NCBI GenBank assembly: GCA_947000775.1 | Contig: CAMQGK010000327.1 | Location: 15,337,501 to 15,401,500 of the forward strand | Direction of reading: 5' to 3' | From: Pterois miles | Taxonomy: Eukaryota; Chordata; Actinopteri; Perciformes; Scorpaenidae | Length of the DNA stretch: 64,000 bases | Part shown: piece by piece, positions 53,038 through 63,969 of the stretch | Position numbering within the stretch: position 1 is the first letter of the stretch | Layout of the letters: the number at the start of each line of letters is the position of its first letter | Made by a program: the position numbers and the translations under genes | The notes under the pieces: generated by a model | Told to the model about the DNA's origin: nothing | Seen by the model: only the letters and a program-made list of their open reading frames with translations | Databases searched by the model: none

Positions 53038-56000
53038 CTGCAGCCACACACAAAGGTTTGAAATGTGATGATGACAACTTGATGACGGACAAAAAAATAC
53101 ATGAAAATGTACTTTTGAATTTACGCTCAGACTTTTACAACTCCTACTCACCCATTGGTGGCTCCATCTCCTTCTTCAAGCATTTTGAGGCCTGGGACCT
53201 TCTGTCCAAAGAGCTTCACAGCGATGGACATGAGCAGGCCACAGCGATTTGTGTAGCAGCAGGTGGCGTCCACCACCAGGAACACCACCAGGAAGATCAC
53301 CATGACGATGCCGACCACACTGCCTTTGGTCATTTTGCTTGATTTGGCTGGAGCGAGATATGGAGAAAGTCATGGTGACCTTGCTGAGAGCATGGCAAAC
53401 ATCTTCATCGTGGCAAGAAACACATTGAGTTGCAGTTAATCTCTATTTCACCAGTTTCTGGCTGACAGCCTAAAGTGTATGATGTACAGGGAGTGGGAGG
53501 CCACACACCAGACTGTTCTGCGATGGTGAAGTTGAACTTGGCGGGGACAGAGGAGCCATTAGCGTTGACTGCTGCGACCTCCAGTCGGTAGTCGGAGCCG
53601 TAGGGCAGGTCTTGAAGGGAGACAGAGTCGGCATTGGAAGGCAGCTGCATGTCAATCCACTTAGTCCCCTCTTTTTCCTGAGAGAGCATGAAGAGAGAGC
53701 ATAGGAGAGGGCCAAAGGATGAAAATAAGGAAACCAAAAGAACCAAAGCAGTACATCAAGTAAGGCAGAGCAGAGACAGACATCGTCTCTTACCTGTTTG
53801 TATCGAACGTCGAAGTGCAGCAGAGGAGTCCCACCATCATCAGTCTGTATAATAGGGACAAAAAAGGAGTTGCCCTCTACTTTCATCTCACTGGATGACA
53901 AAACTGGACTCTCTGGTTCGCCTACAGAGTATGCACAAGAAACAGAGAAAAAAAGACAAAACTGATAATCAACCATGATATATACATAAATACATACAGA
54001 GTGACTGAATGTTGATTATTTAATTGTTTTGCAGATCACTGTGTGTCCCCTCAGGATGGATGACAGAGGATTACATCATGAATGAACATCAGGCAGTGAA
54101 TGATGGTGTCATGGAAATGTTATGATAAGAAAAAATAGCAGAGGAGAGGGGAAAGACTTGCTTACAATACATATATACAACATGGATACTTGCACTTATT
54201 GTGCATCATTCGTAAATATGTACACTCACAAACACATGCTGCATATCCAGTTAATGTTGCACATATAGCATACACAGATTTGGTGTGTGTTTGACACTGT
54301 ATGCTACTTATGTGTAGTTACTGTGTGTGTACAGCACTTACGTATTCCCAGAGTGCGGACGGTGTTTGTTTCTGAGAACAGTCCCACTCCCACTGCATTC
54401 AACGCAGCCAAACGTACTGTGTACTCTGTGTATGGCTTAAGGGTGGTGATAGTTAGGGGACCTACAGAAGCAAACACAGACACATAGAAACACACATCAG
54501 TTAATTTTATGGTGTCAAACAGTTTAACGTCTAAATGACTCACTGACTGAGAGATGTGATGCACAGCTGCAAAGCCTCTTTGAGGAGCAGATGTTTTACC
54601 TGAAGCCGGGACTGTGACCTCCTTCCACTGCTCTGCTGCACTTCGCCTCCACTGCAGGACGAAACTTGTGATTGGTGTCCCTCCACTGATGGGTGGCATT
54701 TTGAGGGAGAAAAGGACTGAGGTTGGTCCAGGTGAGACTAACGGGTAGTGGGGTGGACCGGGCTGGGCTGTGTGCAAGGAGGCAGGTTGGAGAAGTATAA
54801 GAGGCTGATTAAGGTAAAGGTTAAATCTACTTTTCCTTCACTTAAACATTTTTTGTTAGAGACAAAGACGGACGTAAACTCTCACTGTATATTGCCACAT
54901 CTCTTGATGCATTTCCAGACGTGCTGACTGCCATGCAGGAATACAGTCCACCATCAGAGGGCACTACCTCATCAATCACCAATGCACCATCAACAACATG
55001 GACAAGGCCGGAGCTAGAGTCCTGACGGAGGGAGACACAAAAGGAAATATCCAATCTTGACATTAGTCTGGAAATGCTCTAATGTAATGTAGTAGCTGGA
55101 CAGTGTTAAAGGGCAACACACAATAACATGGAGTTGACTCGAGTGCTGTTTGTCAAGTCACAGAGCTCGTATAGTTCTGTGGGTGCTGCTCAAAACTTTC
55201 TACAAATGTCAGACTGATAGAGGTCTGATATTGTGATAAGATAAGATAAGATAAGATGAACCTTTATTAATCCCCGTAGGGAAATTCAGTTTTACACTCT
55301 GTTGTTAATTTCACACAGTACATATACACGCGTCAATGGAGAGATGTCAGAGTGATATTGCTGATATTTACTCTTACCAGTGTGCGTCCATTGTGTTTGT
55401 TGAGCCAGTGTAGCTCGGGTTGAGGATGGCCAGAGACGTTACAGGACACAGACACACGCTCACCCACTGATACACTCTGCTGCTCTGCTGACACAAACAC
55501 CTCCGGGGCCTCTGAAATTAAATTAGGTGTCATTATAGCTCATTTTTATGGTATGTCAACACATTCTCATCCCAATGCTGTCATTTGTTGTGTTTCAGTG
55601 ATCTAAAGAAGCTATCAGAGAGGTACAAAAAACAATTGAACTAACCATAAACATAAAGCGTTAAGGTAACCCTGCTCTCAGCTATCTTGTTGGTGGCGGT
55701 GCAGATGTACTCTCCGTAGTCGGCCCTGGCAACAGACCTGATGCTCAACTGGCTGCGGTCGGAGTTAAAATGATGATGTGAAGGGTCATATGTCACCGGC
55801 CTGGGAGGAGGACATGCAGCGCAAAATATACACTGAGTAATGCTGAATGGATTTTTTATTCATATGGATCCAAAAGGCTAGAAAGAAGCCAGAGGCCACA
55901 GAAATATATACATGCAGTAAAAGAATTAGAGAGAAAACAGATTTAGATCAGCTAAATTCAGGGCTAGGTTAAGGCATAGGCCATATAGGTGGTCGCTGAG

Positions 56001-58758
56001 GGTTCGCTGAAGTGAGGACTTACATGATCCAGGTAATATTGGGTTTTGGCTGACCCTCCACCAAACACAGCAGCGAAACATTGGTTTCTGGTCCGGCCAT
56101 CACTTTCTTCACTTCTTCTCTCAGACGTGCAGTAGGAGGAGCTGCAGGAGGGAATTTAGTCGAAAGTATGCTTCATTTACACTTCAAATGTATCATGGTA
56201 TCATTAAAGTAAAATAGGAGATTTGTTTGTGCCTCACTAGTGAAGCATCAAACCATAAGACTGAATGACTGAGTGTCATTGTGCCATCAGGTTTGGCAGA
56301 AACCAGAACTGAGCTTTGTGTCATAAATTATCTATCAAACCCCCAACTACTATTTAAACTTGATGCAGAAAAGATACCAACCGTTGACGACAACAGAGAC
56401 GGAGAGTTGTTGATAGATGGGCCGTCCTCTAATCTGGGCCTGACACAAATATGTCCCAGCATCCTCTCGCCTCACTTTTTCAATCAGGACTGTGTTATCA
56501 GGCAGCTGACGCACACGTTTTCCTGCTGAAGTTAGAGATGGCAGCACAGAGATACAGAGACAGACAGCGGGAGACAGAGTGATGGAAAGATACAAAGAGG
56601 CAAAGGCAGAGACAAAAACACAAAAACACAGACAGAAATGTTAGGTTTCTACATGAAAATCCAATATTCAGTCATGCTACTGCAGTACAGTACAAATACT
56701 TGGCAAGTTTGCAAAATGTGGAAAGTTTTTTAAACCATAAAATACTCCTTCAGACTGCAGCACAGCCGCTCCAGGCCCAGGGTGATGGTCCTACCATTAG
56801 AGGAGATATATTCTCTGTCTCTGAGCCAGCGAACGTCCACGGCTGGCTGGCCAGTCACCCGGCATGGCACCACACCTTCTGCGCCCTCCAGGAACTCATG
56901 GTAGGTGCCAGTGCTTCCAAATGATGGACCCTCTGACAAAAGAGAAGGTTAGGAAATTTATTTTCTATGTAATAAAGAAAGAAAATGAATGATATTATCA
57001 TTAAAATGGGGGTTGGGTTCATTAAACAAGCTGGATATTACTAAATTCTGTTTCCAATCGGTTGCACGTACCATAAACATACAGCTGTGTCATAACGTCA
57101 TCTTTGTGTCCGCTGTCAAACTCACACAGACAGGTATACCTGCCTGCGTCCTGCATCGTAGTGTTCTTAATGATCAGTTTAGAAGAAGACTCATCCACCT
57201 TTGACACCCTGTCTTCATCATCGATTTCTTCCCCGTCCTTCTGCCACGTTATTTCTCCCTCTCCCCCGGCTACACGACAAGAGGGGAGAATCAGAGAAGA
57301 AGAAGAAGAAGAAGATCTACCTTTATTAGTCCCACAGTGGGGAAATTCAATTTACACTCTGTTTTAACTTATACATGGTACATGCACACAAACACACACA
57401 CACACATGCAGTAATGGAGAGATGTCAGAGTGAGGGGGCTGCTCCTGACAAGCGCCCCGAGCAGTTGGGGGTTTGGTGCCTTGCTCAGGGGCACCTCGGC
57501 AGTGCCCAAGAGGTAAACTGGCACCTCTCCAGCTACCAGTTCACACTCAAATTTTTGGTCCATGTCGGGACTTGAACCGGTGACCCTCCGGTTCCCAAGC
57601 CAACTCCCTACAGACTGAGCTACTGCCGCCCCACGAGGAGGAGGAGACGGGGTGAAAATAAAATGCTTATTTCAAAACATCTCGGTTCAAACTGGAAAAT
57701 GTCATTGACATGGACAAGTTTCATTAGTCATCAAATGGACATTACTCACCTTTACACAGCAGTAAGATCTCTCCTCCCACCAGAATGTCTTGTGTCTTGG
57801 TAATGATGTCCATCTTTGCATCTGAAGAGGAGAGAGAAGGTATTTTTCAAAAGATATTTTTTTTTTGTTTTCACCTGTTTCTGCTTTTTCCAAAAGGCAT
57901 TTAGAGAAGCGCAGATCTCTAGCAATCAATTATGTTTTTCCCAAATGATGCTCTATGGGAGAGCATAGCTAAACAGTTTGCTTAATAATCTACATTATAA
58001 ATGAATAAATAGACAAATAAATATGAAAACAGAAAAACAGAAAATAAATATAATAAAAATAATTAAATAGATTTAAAAAATGTAGAATCATAGAGCAGTG
58101 AATAGAGCAAAAATGGAAAAATAAAAATGGATGTTTTCAACACTGTGTTTGGGGTGTGACTTTACTTGTCGACATTATGACATTAAAGTCTGTTGCAAAC
58201 TAACAAAGTAGGTCCTATTACAAAAAACACAGATGTGGTTTGAAGCATCCGACATTAAGATGATCTCAAGTGAAGACAAACAAAAACTGATTCCAAGATG
58301 TAAACTTTAATTTCAAATTCACATTTCACATTTCAGTGTCTTCAGCTGCTCTATCACATTTTATAGATCATAAAACCCAAGAAAACTCTAATATTCCTTC
58401 TAGTTGCAGAATGGTTTACACTGCAGGACTGTTTTTTTTTTTAATTGTTTAAACAGGCACAATACAACTGAAACATGCATTTTCCTTGTTTATACAGACT
58501 ATAAACTTAAGATTTAGGACAAAAACAATGAGATATTGGTCTTTTCCTGAATAATTTCCTGCTTACACTTTCAATTACCAACATAAATTTACTCTTGCTC
58601 CCTATTTCAACCATGCAGTTTGGTTCAAAACATTTCATTACAACAGCCTCCTTCTTGCCAAAATCGTAATAATGTCACCAGAGCTTACCTGTGCCGTGCA
58701 GCAGCAGCAGCAGCAGCAGCAAGGCCATCTTCAGGATGAGAGCTGATTGGTTGGTCAT
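52418..58758 (-). CDS. NCAM-family cell adhesion molecule with four Ig and two FN3 domains
   Basis: This is a single-pass cell-surface adhesion protein of the neural cell adhesion molecule family. Sixteen coding exons (listed in domain entries below) sum to 2121 bases, about 706 residues plus stop. Order: signal peptide 1 to about 22, Ig1 24-113, Ig2 114-207, Ig3 208-298, Ig4 299-388, FN3 389-484 and 485-583, membrane span about 593-612, then a cytoplasmic tail of about 90 residues. Identity rests on the membrane-proximal DATCCYTNRCGLLMSIAVK segment, which closely resembles the NCAM1/NCAM2 juxtamembrane region with its palmitoylated cysteines. The two-exons-per-Ig-domain structure and a PLTxxEK motif in the tail add support. 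NCAM1 and NCAM2 have five Ig domains and longer tails, so this is probably a divergent third fish paralogue (an ncam3-type gene); I do not assign a symbol. Several N-glycosylation sequons (NTT, NVS, NIT, NAS, NGS, NFT) support an extracellular location. Confidence 0.85.
53152..53347 (-). CDS. NCAM-like exon 14: transmembrane segment and juxtamembrane region
   Basis: The exon encodes a short stalk (AKSSKMTKG), a hydrophobic span (SVVGIVMVIFLVVFLVVDA) and the cytoplasmic CCYTNRCG motif, whose three cysteines correspond to NCAM palmitoylation sites. MSIAVKLFG and an acidic EEGDGATNG stretch follow. The acceptor at 53348 was chosen because it keeps frame with the preceding FN3 exon. Confidence 0.85.
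53509..53921 (-). CDS. NCAM-like exons 12-13: fibronectin type III domain 2
   Basis: Exons 53794-53921 and 53509-53677. FN3 hallmarks are EPESPVLSS, DDGGTPLLHFDVRYK, and LPYGSDYRLEVAAVNANGSS, closing with the sequon-containing NFTIAEQS next to the stalk. Confidence 0.85.
54342..54767 (-). CDS. NCAM-like exons 10-11: fibronectin type III domain 1
   Basis: Exons 54600-54767 and 54342-54461. FN3 hallmarks are the proline-rich start (QPGPPHYP), GGTPITSFVLQWRR, and LKPYTEYTVRLAALNAVGVG with the Tyr-x-Tyr-x-Val-x-Ala signature. Confidence 0.85.
54886..55511 (-). CDS. NCAM-like exons 8-9: Ig domain 4
   Basis: Exons 55378-55511 and 54886-55021. The first cysteine is in VSVSCNVSGHPQPELHW and the second in SDGGLYSCMAVSTSGNASR. 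The intron inside the domain is phase 0. It contains the 5'-truncated tail of a SINE in the same orientation as the gene. This is the last Ig domain before the FN3 modules; only a 118-base intron separates it from the first FN3 exon, so no fifth Ig domain is hidden there. Confidence 0.83.
55235..55354 (-). mobile_element. SINE (family 1), 5'-truncated
   Basis: The complement of the SINE tail and lower body (AAGAT repeats, cctttattaatcccc, gagatgtcagagtga). It lies in the NCAM-like intron within Ig domain 4, in the gene's orientation. Confidence 0.8.
55646..56141 (-). CDS. NCAM-like exons 6-7: Ig domain 3
   Basis: Exons 56024-56141 and 55646-55800. The domain opens APPTARL, close to the VPPT start of NCAM Ig3. 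The first cysteine is in VSLLCLVEGQPKPNITW and the second in ADYGEYICTATNKIAESR. The join is in phase 2 (an ATG codon split AT/G). Confidence 0.85.
56382..56932 (-). CDS. NCAM-like exons 4-5: Ig domain 2
   Basis: Exons 56795-56932 and 56382-56525. Visible are the first cysteine in GVVPCRVTGQPA, the core Trp in VDVRWLRD, and the closing motif DAGTYLCQAQ. The exon 5 acceptor is a tandem cagcag, so its start can be 56525 or 56522, inserting or omitting one alanine without changing frame. Confidence 0.85.
57072..57821 (-). CDS. NCAM-like exons 2-3: Ig domain 1
   Basis: Exons 57750-57821 and 57072-57269. The first holds the A-B strands with the first Ig cysteine (ILLLCK); the second holds the core Trp (EITWQKDG) and the DAGRYTCLC motif with the second cysteine. 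The intron between them contains a complete tRNA-derived SINE in the gene's own orientation. Its TCTTC tail ends about 25 bases before the exon 3 acceptor. Confidence 0.85.
57295..57632 (-). mobile_element. tRNA-derived SINE (family 1) in an NCAM-like intron
   Basis: A full-length copy on the minus strand: the head with pol III boxes is at the 57632 end (complement of gactgagctactgccgcccc) and the tail of TTC repeats ends at 57295. It is in the intron between exons 2 and 3, in the gene's orientation. Confidence 0.88.
58689..58758 (-). CDS. NCAM-like exon 1: signal peptide
   Basis: The ATG at 58758 opens MTNQSALILKMALLLLLLLLHGT, a strong signal peptide. Met11 is a possible alternative start. 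The leucine run is coded by TTG and seven CTG triplets, a short trinucleotide repeat. The donor is gtaagc, one base into the next codon. Confidence 0.85.
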
Positions 58759-59072
58759 GTTCACCTGGCTGCTGATTGAAAATCGTGTATGACTTCAAAT
58801 CAAACCTCTGCAGTTTGTATATTGAGTGTTTTGGTTTTCCAGTCAGCACGGTTGGACAAAATGCCCAAATACTTCTAATAAAGATTACTTTATTAGAAGT
58901 GAACTAAAACTCTGCATCAAACCTCTAATATCTGTGACTCTGTATCACTCCGGCATGTAGACACCTGTTGTTTCCTATCCACCCAACGCAAGAATGATGG
59001 GGAAACGGCCTGTTTCAGAGGTTATATAGGGGCACCAGTGCAAAGGAGATGAGAGGAAACGAGAAAGGGGTG

Positions 59073-59074
<2 letters not shown>
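58759..59074 (-). promoter_or_regulatory. NCAM-like 5' leader and promoter region
   Basis: Sequence upstream of the ATG at 58758. No TATA box or CpG-rich stretch is evident, and upstream non-coding exons cannot be excluded. Named only from its position. Confidence 0.3.

Positions 59075-59137
<63 letters not shown>
59075..59137 (+). repeat. GA microsatellite
   Basis: About 31 GA units just upstream of the NCAM-like gene. A CT-rich region at 59220-59390 follows. Confidence 0.95.
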
Positions 59138-59140
<3 letters not shown>

Positions 59141-59899
59141 TCCTATAACCCCAGCATAGTTACTGTCGGTCATTCATGAGGAGAAATGGGAGGTGATGAC
59201 TGAATGATGTCCATCCCCTCTCATTCTTTTCTGTTTCTCTCTTCATTGACTCACACTTGTCCCTACCTGTCCTTTGTCTGCCTGTTTTTCTATATGTTTA
59301 CATATTGTTTTATTTCTCTCTCCTCCCACTTCTCTCTCTCTCTGGCTCTCTCTTTCTTTCTCTCTCCACCCTGTTCCCTCTCTTCCTCCAAACCACCGGA
59401 TGAAAGCAGGGGAGGCAGTTCCCCCCCAACCCAGGGGAAGAAGGGGAAAGATATTTTTATCATTCCATCGTTTTTTCCTCTCTCTCGTTTAAAAAGGGTC
59501 ACATTCTTCTCAAGCACACGCAACGCACTGTAACACTCACAGTAGGCTATGCCAAATTTGCCATGCCGCCACCATTCACATTTCCTGTAAACATACATCC
59601 TTTAGGATGCTGAAATCAGCGCACCTCAGTGACACCCATTCTACTGCAAAGAAAACTTCCCAAACAACCCATACGCTGTGATTGCAAAAGAAACTGAATT
59701 TGATGGTGTTGATGTCAACTAAGTCTATTTGTGCATTTAATCATCTAATTAGAGTAGTCAAGTCAAAGTCACATCAAAGTAGACTGTAACGTAACATTTT
59801 GATTAAAGTCAGTGGCATGTACCCGAGGCTTTAGAATAAGCATGAAAGGATGTGTAATAGTTTTATTTAGATCTGTCAGAGTTTACGTGACAATAACAA
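59138..59899. other. Intergenic, no gene recognised
   Basis: The pyrimidine-rich stretch at 59220-59395 and the polypurine stretch near 59430-59455 produce open frames without family features. Confidence 0.4.
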
Positions 59900-60540
59900 A
59901 TTAATGAATTTTTTTTTTTAATGCTTTAATGCAACTTTTGATTTTTAGTTTGCAGCAGGCTCAGTTTTCAAGCTAGAGTGAAGATACTGGCATCATATGA
60001 AAGTCAAAAATCTGAACAATCCACCGGTATGTCATACTCGCTTGTCGTGAAGGAGGCTAAATAACACTCCAAACTTATGCTAAATTTTGGTGAGGAAAAA
60101 CCGCCATGGCCATTTTCAAATGGGTCCCTTAACCTCTGACCTCAAGATATGTGAATGAAAATGGGTTCTCTGGGTACCCACGAGTCTCCCTTTTACAGAC
60201 ATGCCCACTTTATGATAATTACATGCAGTTTGGGGCAAGTCATAGTCAAGTCAGCACACTGACACGCTGACAGCTGTTGTTGTCTGTTGGGCTTGAATTT
60301 GCCATGTTATGATTTGAGCATATTTTTTTTATGCTAAATGCAGGACCTGTAAGGGTTTCAGTTATAACTATATACATATGTTTGCATAAAGCAGCATATT
60401 TGCCCACTACCGTGTTGATAAGAGCATTAAATACTAGACATATCTCACTTAAAGGTACAATCTGATCAGATAAAAAAATGTTCATCAATACAGAAAGCAT
60501 GTACAATAGGCCTTTTTCACAATAGACATTTTGACATGTC
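59900..60540 (-). repeat. Interspersed repeat family A, copy 3
   Basis: Reverse-oriented relative of 1191-1700 and 37480-37907. It shares gggttctctgggtacccacg, catgcccactttatgataat and gccatgttatgatttgagca, and is the longest copy, including the far part missing from the other two. Confidence 0.75.
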
Positions 60541-60554
60541 ACAGTGGGAAAAGC

Positions 60555-60920
60555 GGGCTGCACGGTGGTGTAGTGGTTAGCGCTGTCGCCTCACAGCAAG
60601 AGGGTCGCAGGTTCGATTCCAGCTTGTGGCTCTTCTGTGTGGAGTTTGCATGTTCTCCCCGTGTAAGCGTGGGTTTTCTCCGGGTACTCCGGCTTCCTCC
60701 CAACATTTAGGTTAATTGATTACTCTAAATTGCCAGTAGGTGTGGATGTGGATGTGCGCGTGAATGGTTGTCTGTCTATATGTCGTCTGTCTCTATGTGC
60801 CCTGCGATGGACTGGCGACCTGTCCAGGGTGTACCCTGCCTTCGCCCAATGCCAGCTGGGATGGGCTCCAGCCCCCCCGCGACCCCTAACGGGATAAGTG
60901 GTTGACGATGGATGGATGGA
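60555..60920 (+). mobile_element. HE1/DANA-type tRNA-derived SINE (family 2) with target-site duplication
   Basis: The head gggctgcacggtggtgtagt, box B-like gcaggttcgattcc, body gtggagtttgcatgttctcc and tail ggatggatgga are diagnostic of this fish SINE group. The flanks acagtgggaaaagc and acagtaggaaaagc (60541-60554 and 60920-60933) differ at one base and form the target-site duplication. Confidence 0.88.
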
Positions 60921-61326
60921 CAGTAGGAAAAGCACAGGTGTAAATTAATGATGTCTGAATTCCCTTTAGCTGTTTCAGTTTCAGGGTCCTGGTATTGTGC
61001 ATGCTGACTCGCTTGGTGCCTTCAAATGGAACTCATGAACTCATGTTCACATGTGCCTGACTCGTAAACACGATAAACACCACCCCATTTAAATGCACCA
61101 ACTGTAATGGCTTACTGGGATCTTTAATGTTATTACCAACATCTGTGCTTTCCCGACTATGACACGTCAAAATGTCTGCTGTGAAGAAAGAATAGCTACA
61201 GCAACTTAATGAAATGCAGATATCATTAATGTTGAGATGCCACAATGAGAACAATCTATTATCTTCTATTACTCACCAAGAAATTGATCAGAGATGTGTG
61301 CATTCTCTGTTCAATGTGCAATAGAT

Positions 61327-62083
61327 GTACACTGATCAGCCATAACATTATGACCACATGCCTAATACTGAGTAGGCCCAGCACCTCCCACACATGCTCG
61401 ACTGGATTGAGATCTGGATAATTTGGAGGCCAAGTCAACACCTCAAACTCACTATTGTGTTCCTCAAACCATTCTTGAACCATTATTGCAGTGTGCCCAC
61501 TGCCTCCGCTGGCTTGCCTTCTTCCTATGCATCCTGGTGTCATGTCTTCGCCAGGTAAGCGATGCACACGTGCCCGGCGATCCACATGATGTAAAAGAAA
61601 ATGTGATTCATCAGGCCACCTTCCTCCATTGCTCTGTGGTCCAGTTCTGATTCTCATGTGCCCATAGAAGGCGCTTTTGGTGGTGGACACGGGTCAGCAT
61701 GGGCACCCTGACCGGTCTGCTGCTACGCAGCCCTTTACAAAACAAACTGTTATGCACTGTGTGTTCACCTGTCACCTTTCTATCAGAACCAGCATTACCT
61801 TTTTCAGCAATTTGAGCGACAGCAACTCTTCTATTAGACCGGACAACAGGGGCCGGCCTTCACTCTCCAGTGAGCCATGGCTGTCCGTCACCCTGTCACG
61901 TTTCACTGGTTGTTATTCTTTGGACCTCTTTTGGTAGGTCCTGACCACTGTAGACTGGGAACATCCCACAAGAGCTGCAGTTTTGGAGATGCTCTTACCC
62001 AGTTGTCTTGCCATCACAATATGGCCCTTGTCAAAGTCGCTCACATCCCTACGCTTGCTCATGCTATCTGTTTCCAACACATC
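61327..62083 (-). pseudogene. Tc1-like transposon remnant
   Basis: The terminal repeat tacactgatcagccataaca is at 61328. On the minus strand the reading frames carry MSKRRDVSDFDKG, a helix-turn-helix region (GKSISKTAALVGCSQ), and a catalytic-domain fragment with DESHFLLHHVD and DLNPVEHVWEVL. An in-frame stop follows the helix-turn-helix region, and a central deletion joins GRRQASGGS to MVQEWFEEH, so it is inactive. The 5' terminus is lost beside the SINE at 62091. Confidence 0.85.
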
Positions 62084-62090
62084 AACCATT

Positions 62091-62424
62091 CATCCATCCA
62101 TCGTCAACCGCTTATCCCGTTAGTGATCGTGGGGAGGCTGGAGCCGATCCCAGCTGGCATTGGGCGAAGGCGGGGTTCACCCTGGACAGGTCGCCAGTCC
62201 ATCGCGGGGCACATAGAGACAGACAACATAGAGACAGACAACCATTCACGCTCACATCCACACTACGGGCAATTTAGAGTCATCAGTTAACCTAAACTGC
62301 CTGTCTTTGGACTGTGGGAGGAAGCCGGGGAGAACATGCAAACTCCACACAGAAGAGCCCCAAGCTGGATTTGAACCTGTGACCCTCCTGCTGTGAGGCA
62401 ACAGCGCTAACCATTGCTAGCCCC
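62091..62424 (-). mobile_element. HE1/DANA-type SINE (family 2), inverted copy
   Basis: Complement of the copy at 60555-60920: CATC tail at 62091, complement of the pol III head (gcgctaaccattgctagccc) at the right end. It has a short internal duplication of agagacagacaacat near 62215-62240. Confidence 0.85.
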
Positions 62425-63910
62425 TTGATATTAAACCTAAGTCAAATAAATTTTTAGTCCAGTTACCACTGTATTGTAAGTAGTCAATGAAAAAGAGCCT
62501 CATAACTTTGAGCCTAATTTCTCTGGAAAGGCAGACATTTTGACTTATCATAGTAGGAAGTAGGAAGCAGGTGCTACTAATCACATTAATGATGGCTCCG
62601 TTATATTCAAGTGTCCCAGTAAGCCGTGACAGTGTGACGCTGCAACTGATTTGACTGTTATCGGGCCATTAAATTGGAGTTATCAGTCACTAAAAGCACC
62701 ATAGATGTGGATGATCAGTTAGTGATATTATTGCCCAAACCTAAAGAAGGTTTAGGCAACAAAGCTACAACTTCTTTAGGTTCAGGCAAAAAAGCCCCAA
62801 ACATTGTGTTTTGGGTTAAAACTAACACAAAGACAATTACACACAATGGTTTAACATTGGATGTGAACTCCAGTGTCCTGGGTGAAAACCCTTTTGTGTC
62901 TCATCCATCATCCCCAACCTGCTGTAAAGTTTGCTGCTTCATGTTTTAACATGAATGGGATAAAGGGGTCAGCAAAATGACCTCCTTTAACTGAAGCACC
63001 CAAACACTGTATAATACACATACAGTCCTGCCAATCAGGATTGACAAGGTTTAGGAGATTTGGTGAGTTAAATGATTTCCAAAAGGGTAAAAACAATTGT
63101 TTTTTCTGTCCTGACATCTAAACATTTAGCATCTCTGAGGGTGAAAATAAAATGATAAGACAGTGAGAAAATGGCACGATGTTTTGCCTTTAGACAGTAC
63201 TATTTACTGAGCTTCCAGTTACATAAACCAATGAGCCAAGATTCTCTGCATAGCAAAGATACTTGAGGACATAAACACATACACACACAGGACTGTTTTA
63301 TCCTCACAATGGGCGGAGTGAGGGTGTGTTTTCTCCAGTCACGAGAGTCCGACTCTGTCTCTCTCTCCTTCCTGCCCGTCTCGTCCTCATGTCTTCAGCT
63401 GCCACATCAATGTTTCTGTCCGTCTGTGTGTTACATGCAGCTGTCTGTGTGCTACACATTGTATTTGCCTCTCTATAAGATATACACAGACATAAACAGG
63501 TATTATGTAAATGTATTTCATTTTTAGTACATACTGTACAGTGTGTTTTTTCTGTGTATTTGTCGGCAGAATTGAAAACAGACACAGTACACGTCTATCA
63601 CTGAGTCCCTGCCAGCTACAGTATGTTCCTTCGGAGGGTGACTTAAAGAGCGTTTCATACAGCGTATTAACAAAGCGAGTTAGTAAAAGAGTTTATGATA
63701 CAACAAAAGCTCTGTTCAAAAAACATGGGATCATACGGAAGATAAATATTTTACCAAAAATGAACTAACAAACAGACATTAACTGTTTTTATTATTATTT
63801 AAATCATTGCTGAATAATACTTACAATACTTACCCCACAAAATAACCATATGCATATTAATTACCCACCACGTGTTACCTTGAATTCTTGAAGGTAACTT
63901 TGTTTTTCTC
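62425..63910. other. Intergenic, no gene recognised
   Basis: Open frames at 62674-62949 and 63511-63768 lack recognisable domains. No RNA gene or promoter could be supported. Confidence 0.4.
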
Positions 63911-63912
63911 CA

Positions 63913-63969
63913 CGGAGAATCAAAAAAAGTCTTGATATATATCACATTTCTGTGTTTTTTGATTCTCCG
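63913..63969. repeat. Perfect inverted repeat at the right edge
   Basis: cggagaatcaaaaaa at 63913-63927 pairs perfectly with ttttttgattctccg at 63955-63969, a 15-bp stem with a 27-base loop. Pairing resumes outside with ctcca/tggag after a small bulge. It may be the end of an element that continues past the window. Confidence 0.75.

Noticed and set aside
57822..58688. A hidden fifth Ig exon in the first NCAM-like intron
   Set aside because: The intron is AT-rich with stops in all minus-strand frames and lacks Cys/Trp Ig signatures between plausible splice sites.
61259..61690. Intact Tc1-like transposase gene
   Set aside because: The 143-residue frame holds only a catalytic fragment fused across an internal deletion; the N-terminal part is in another frame with a stop.
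63511..63768. 85-residue plus-strand open frame
   Set aside because: Starts in an AT-rich, TGT-rich stretch, has no known motif and no promoter; kept only as unassigned intergenic sequence.
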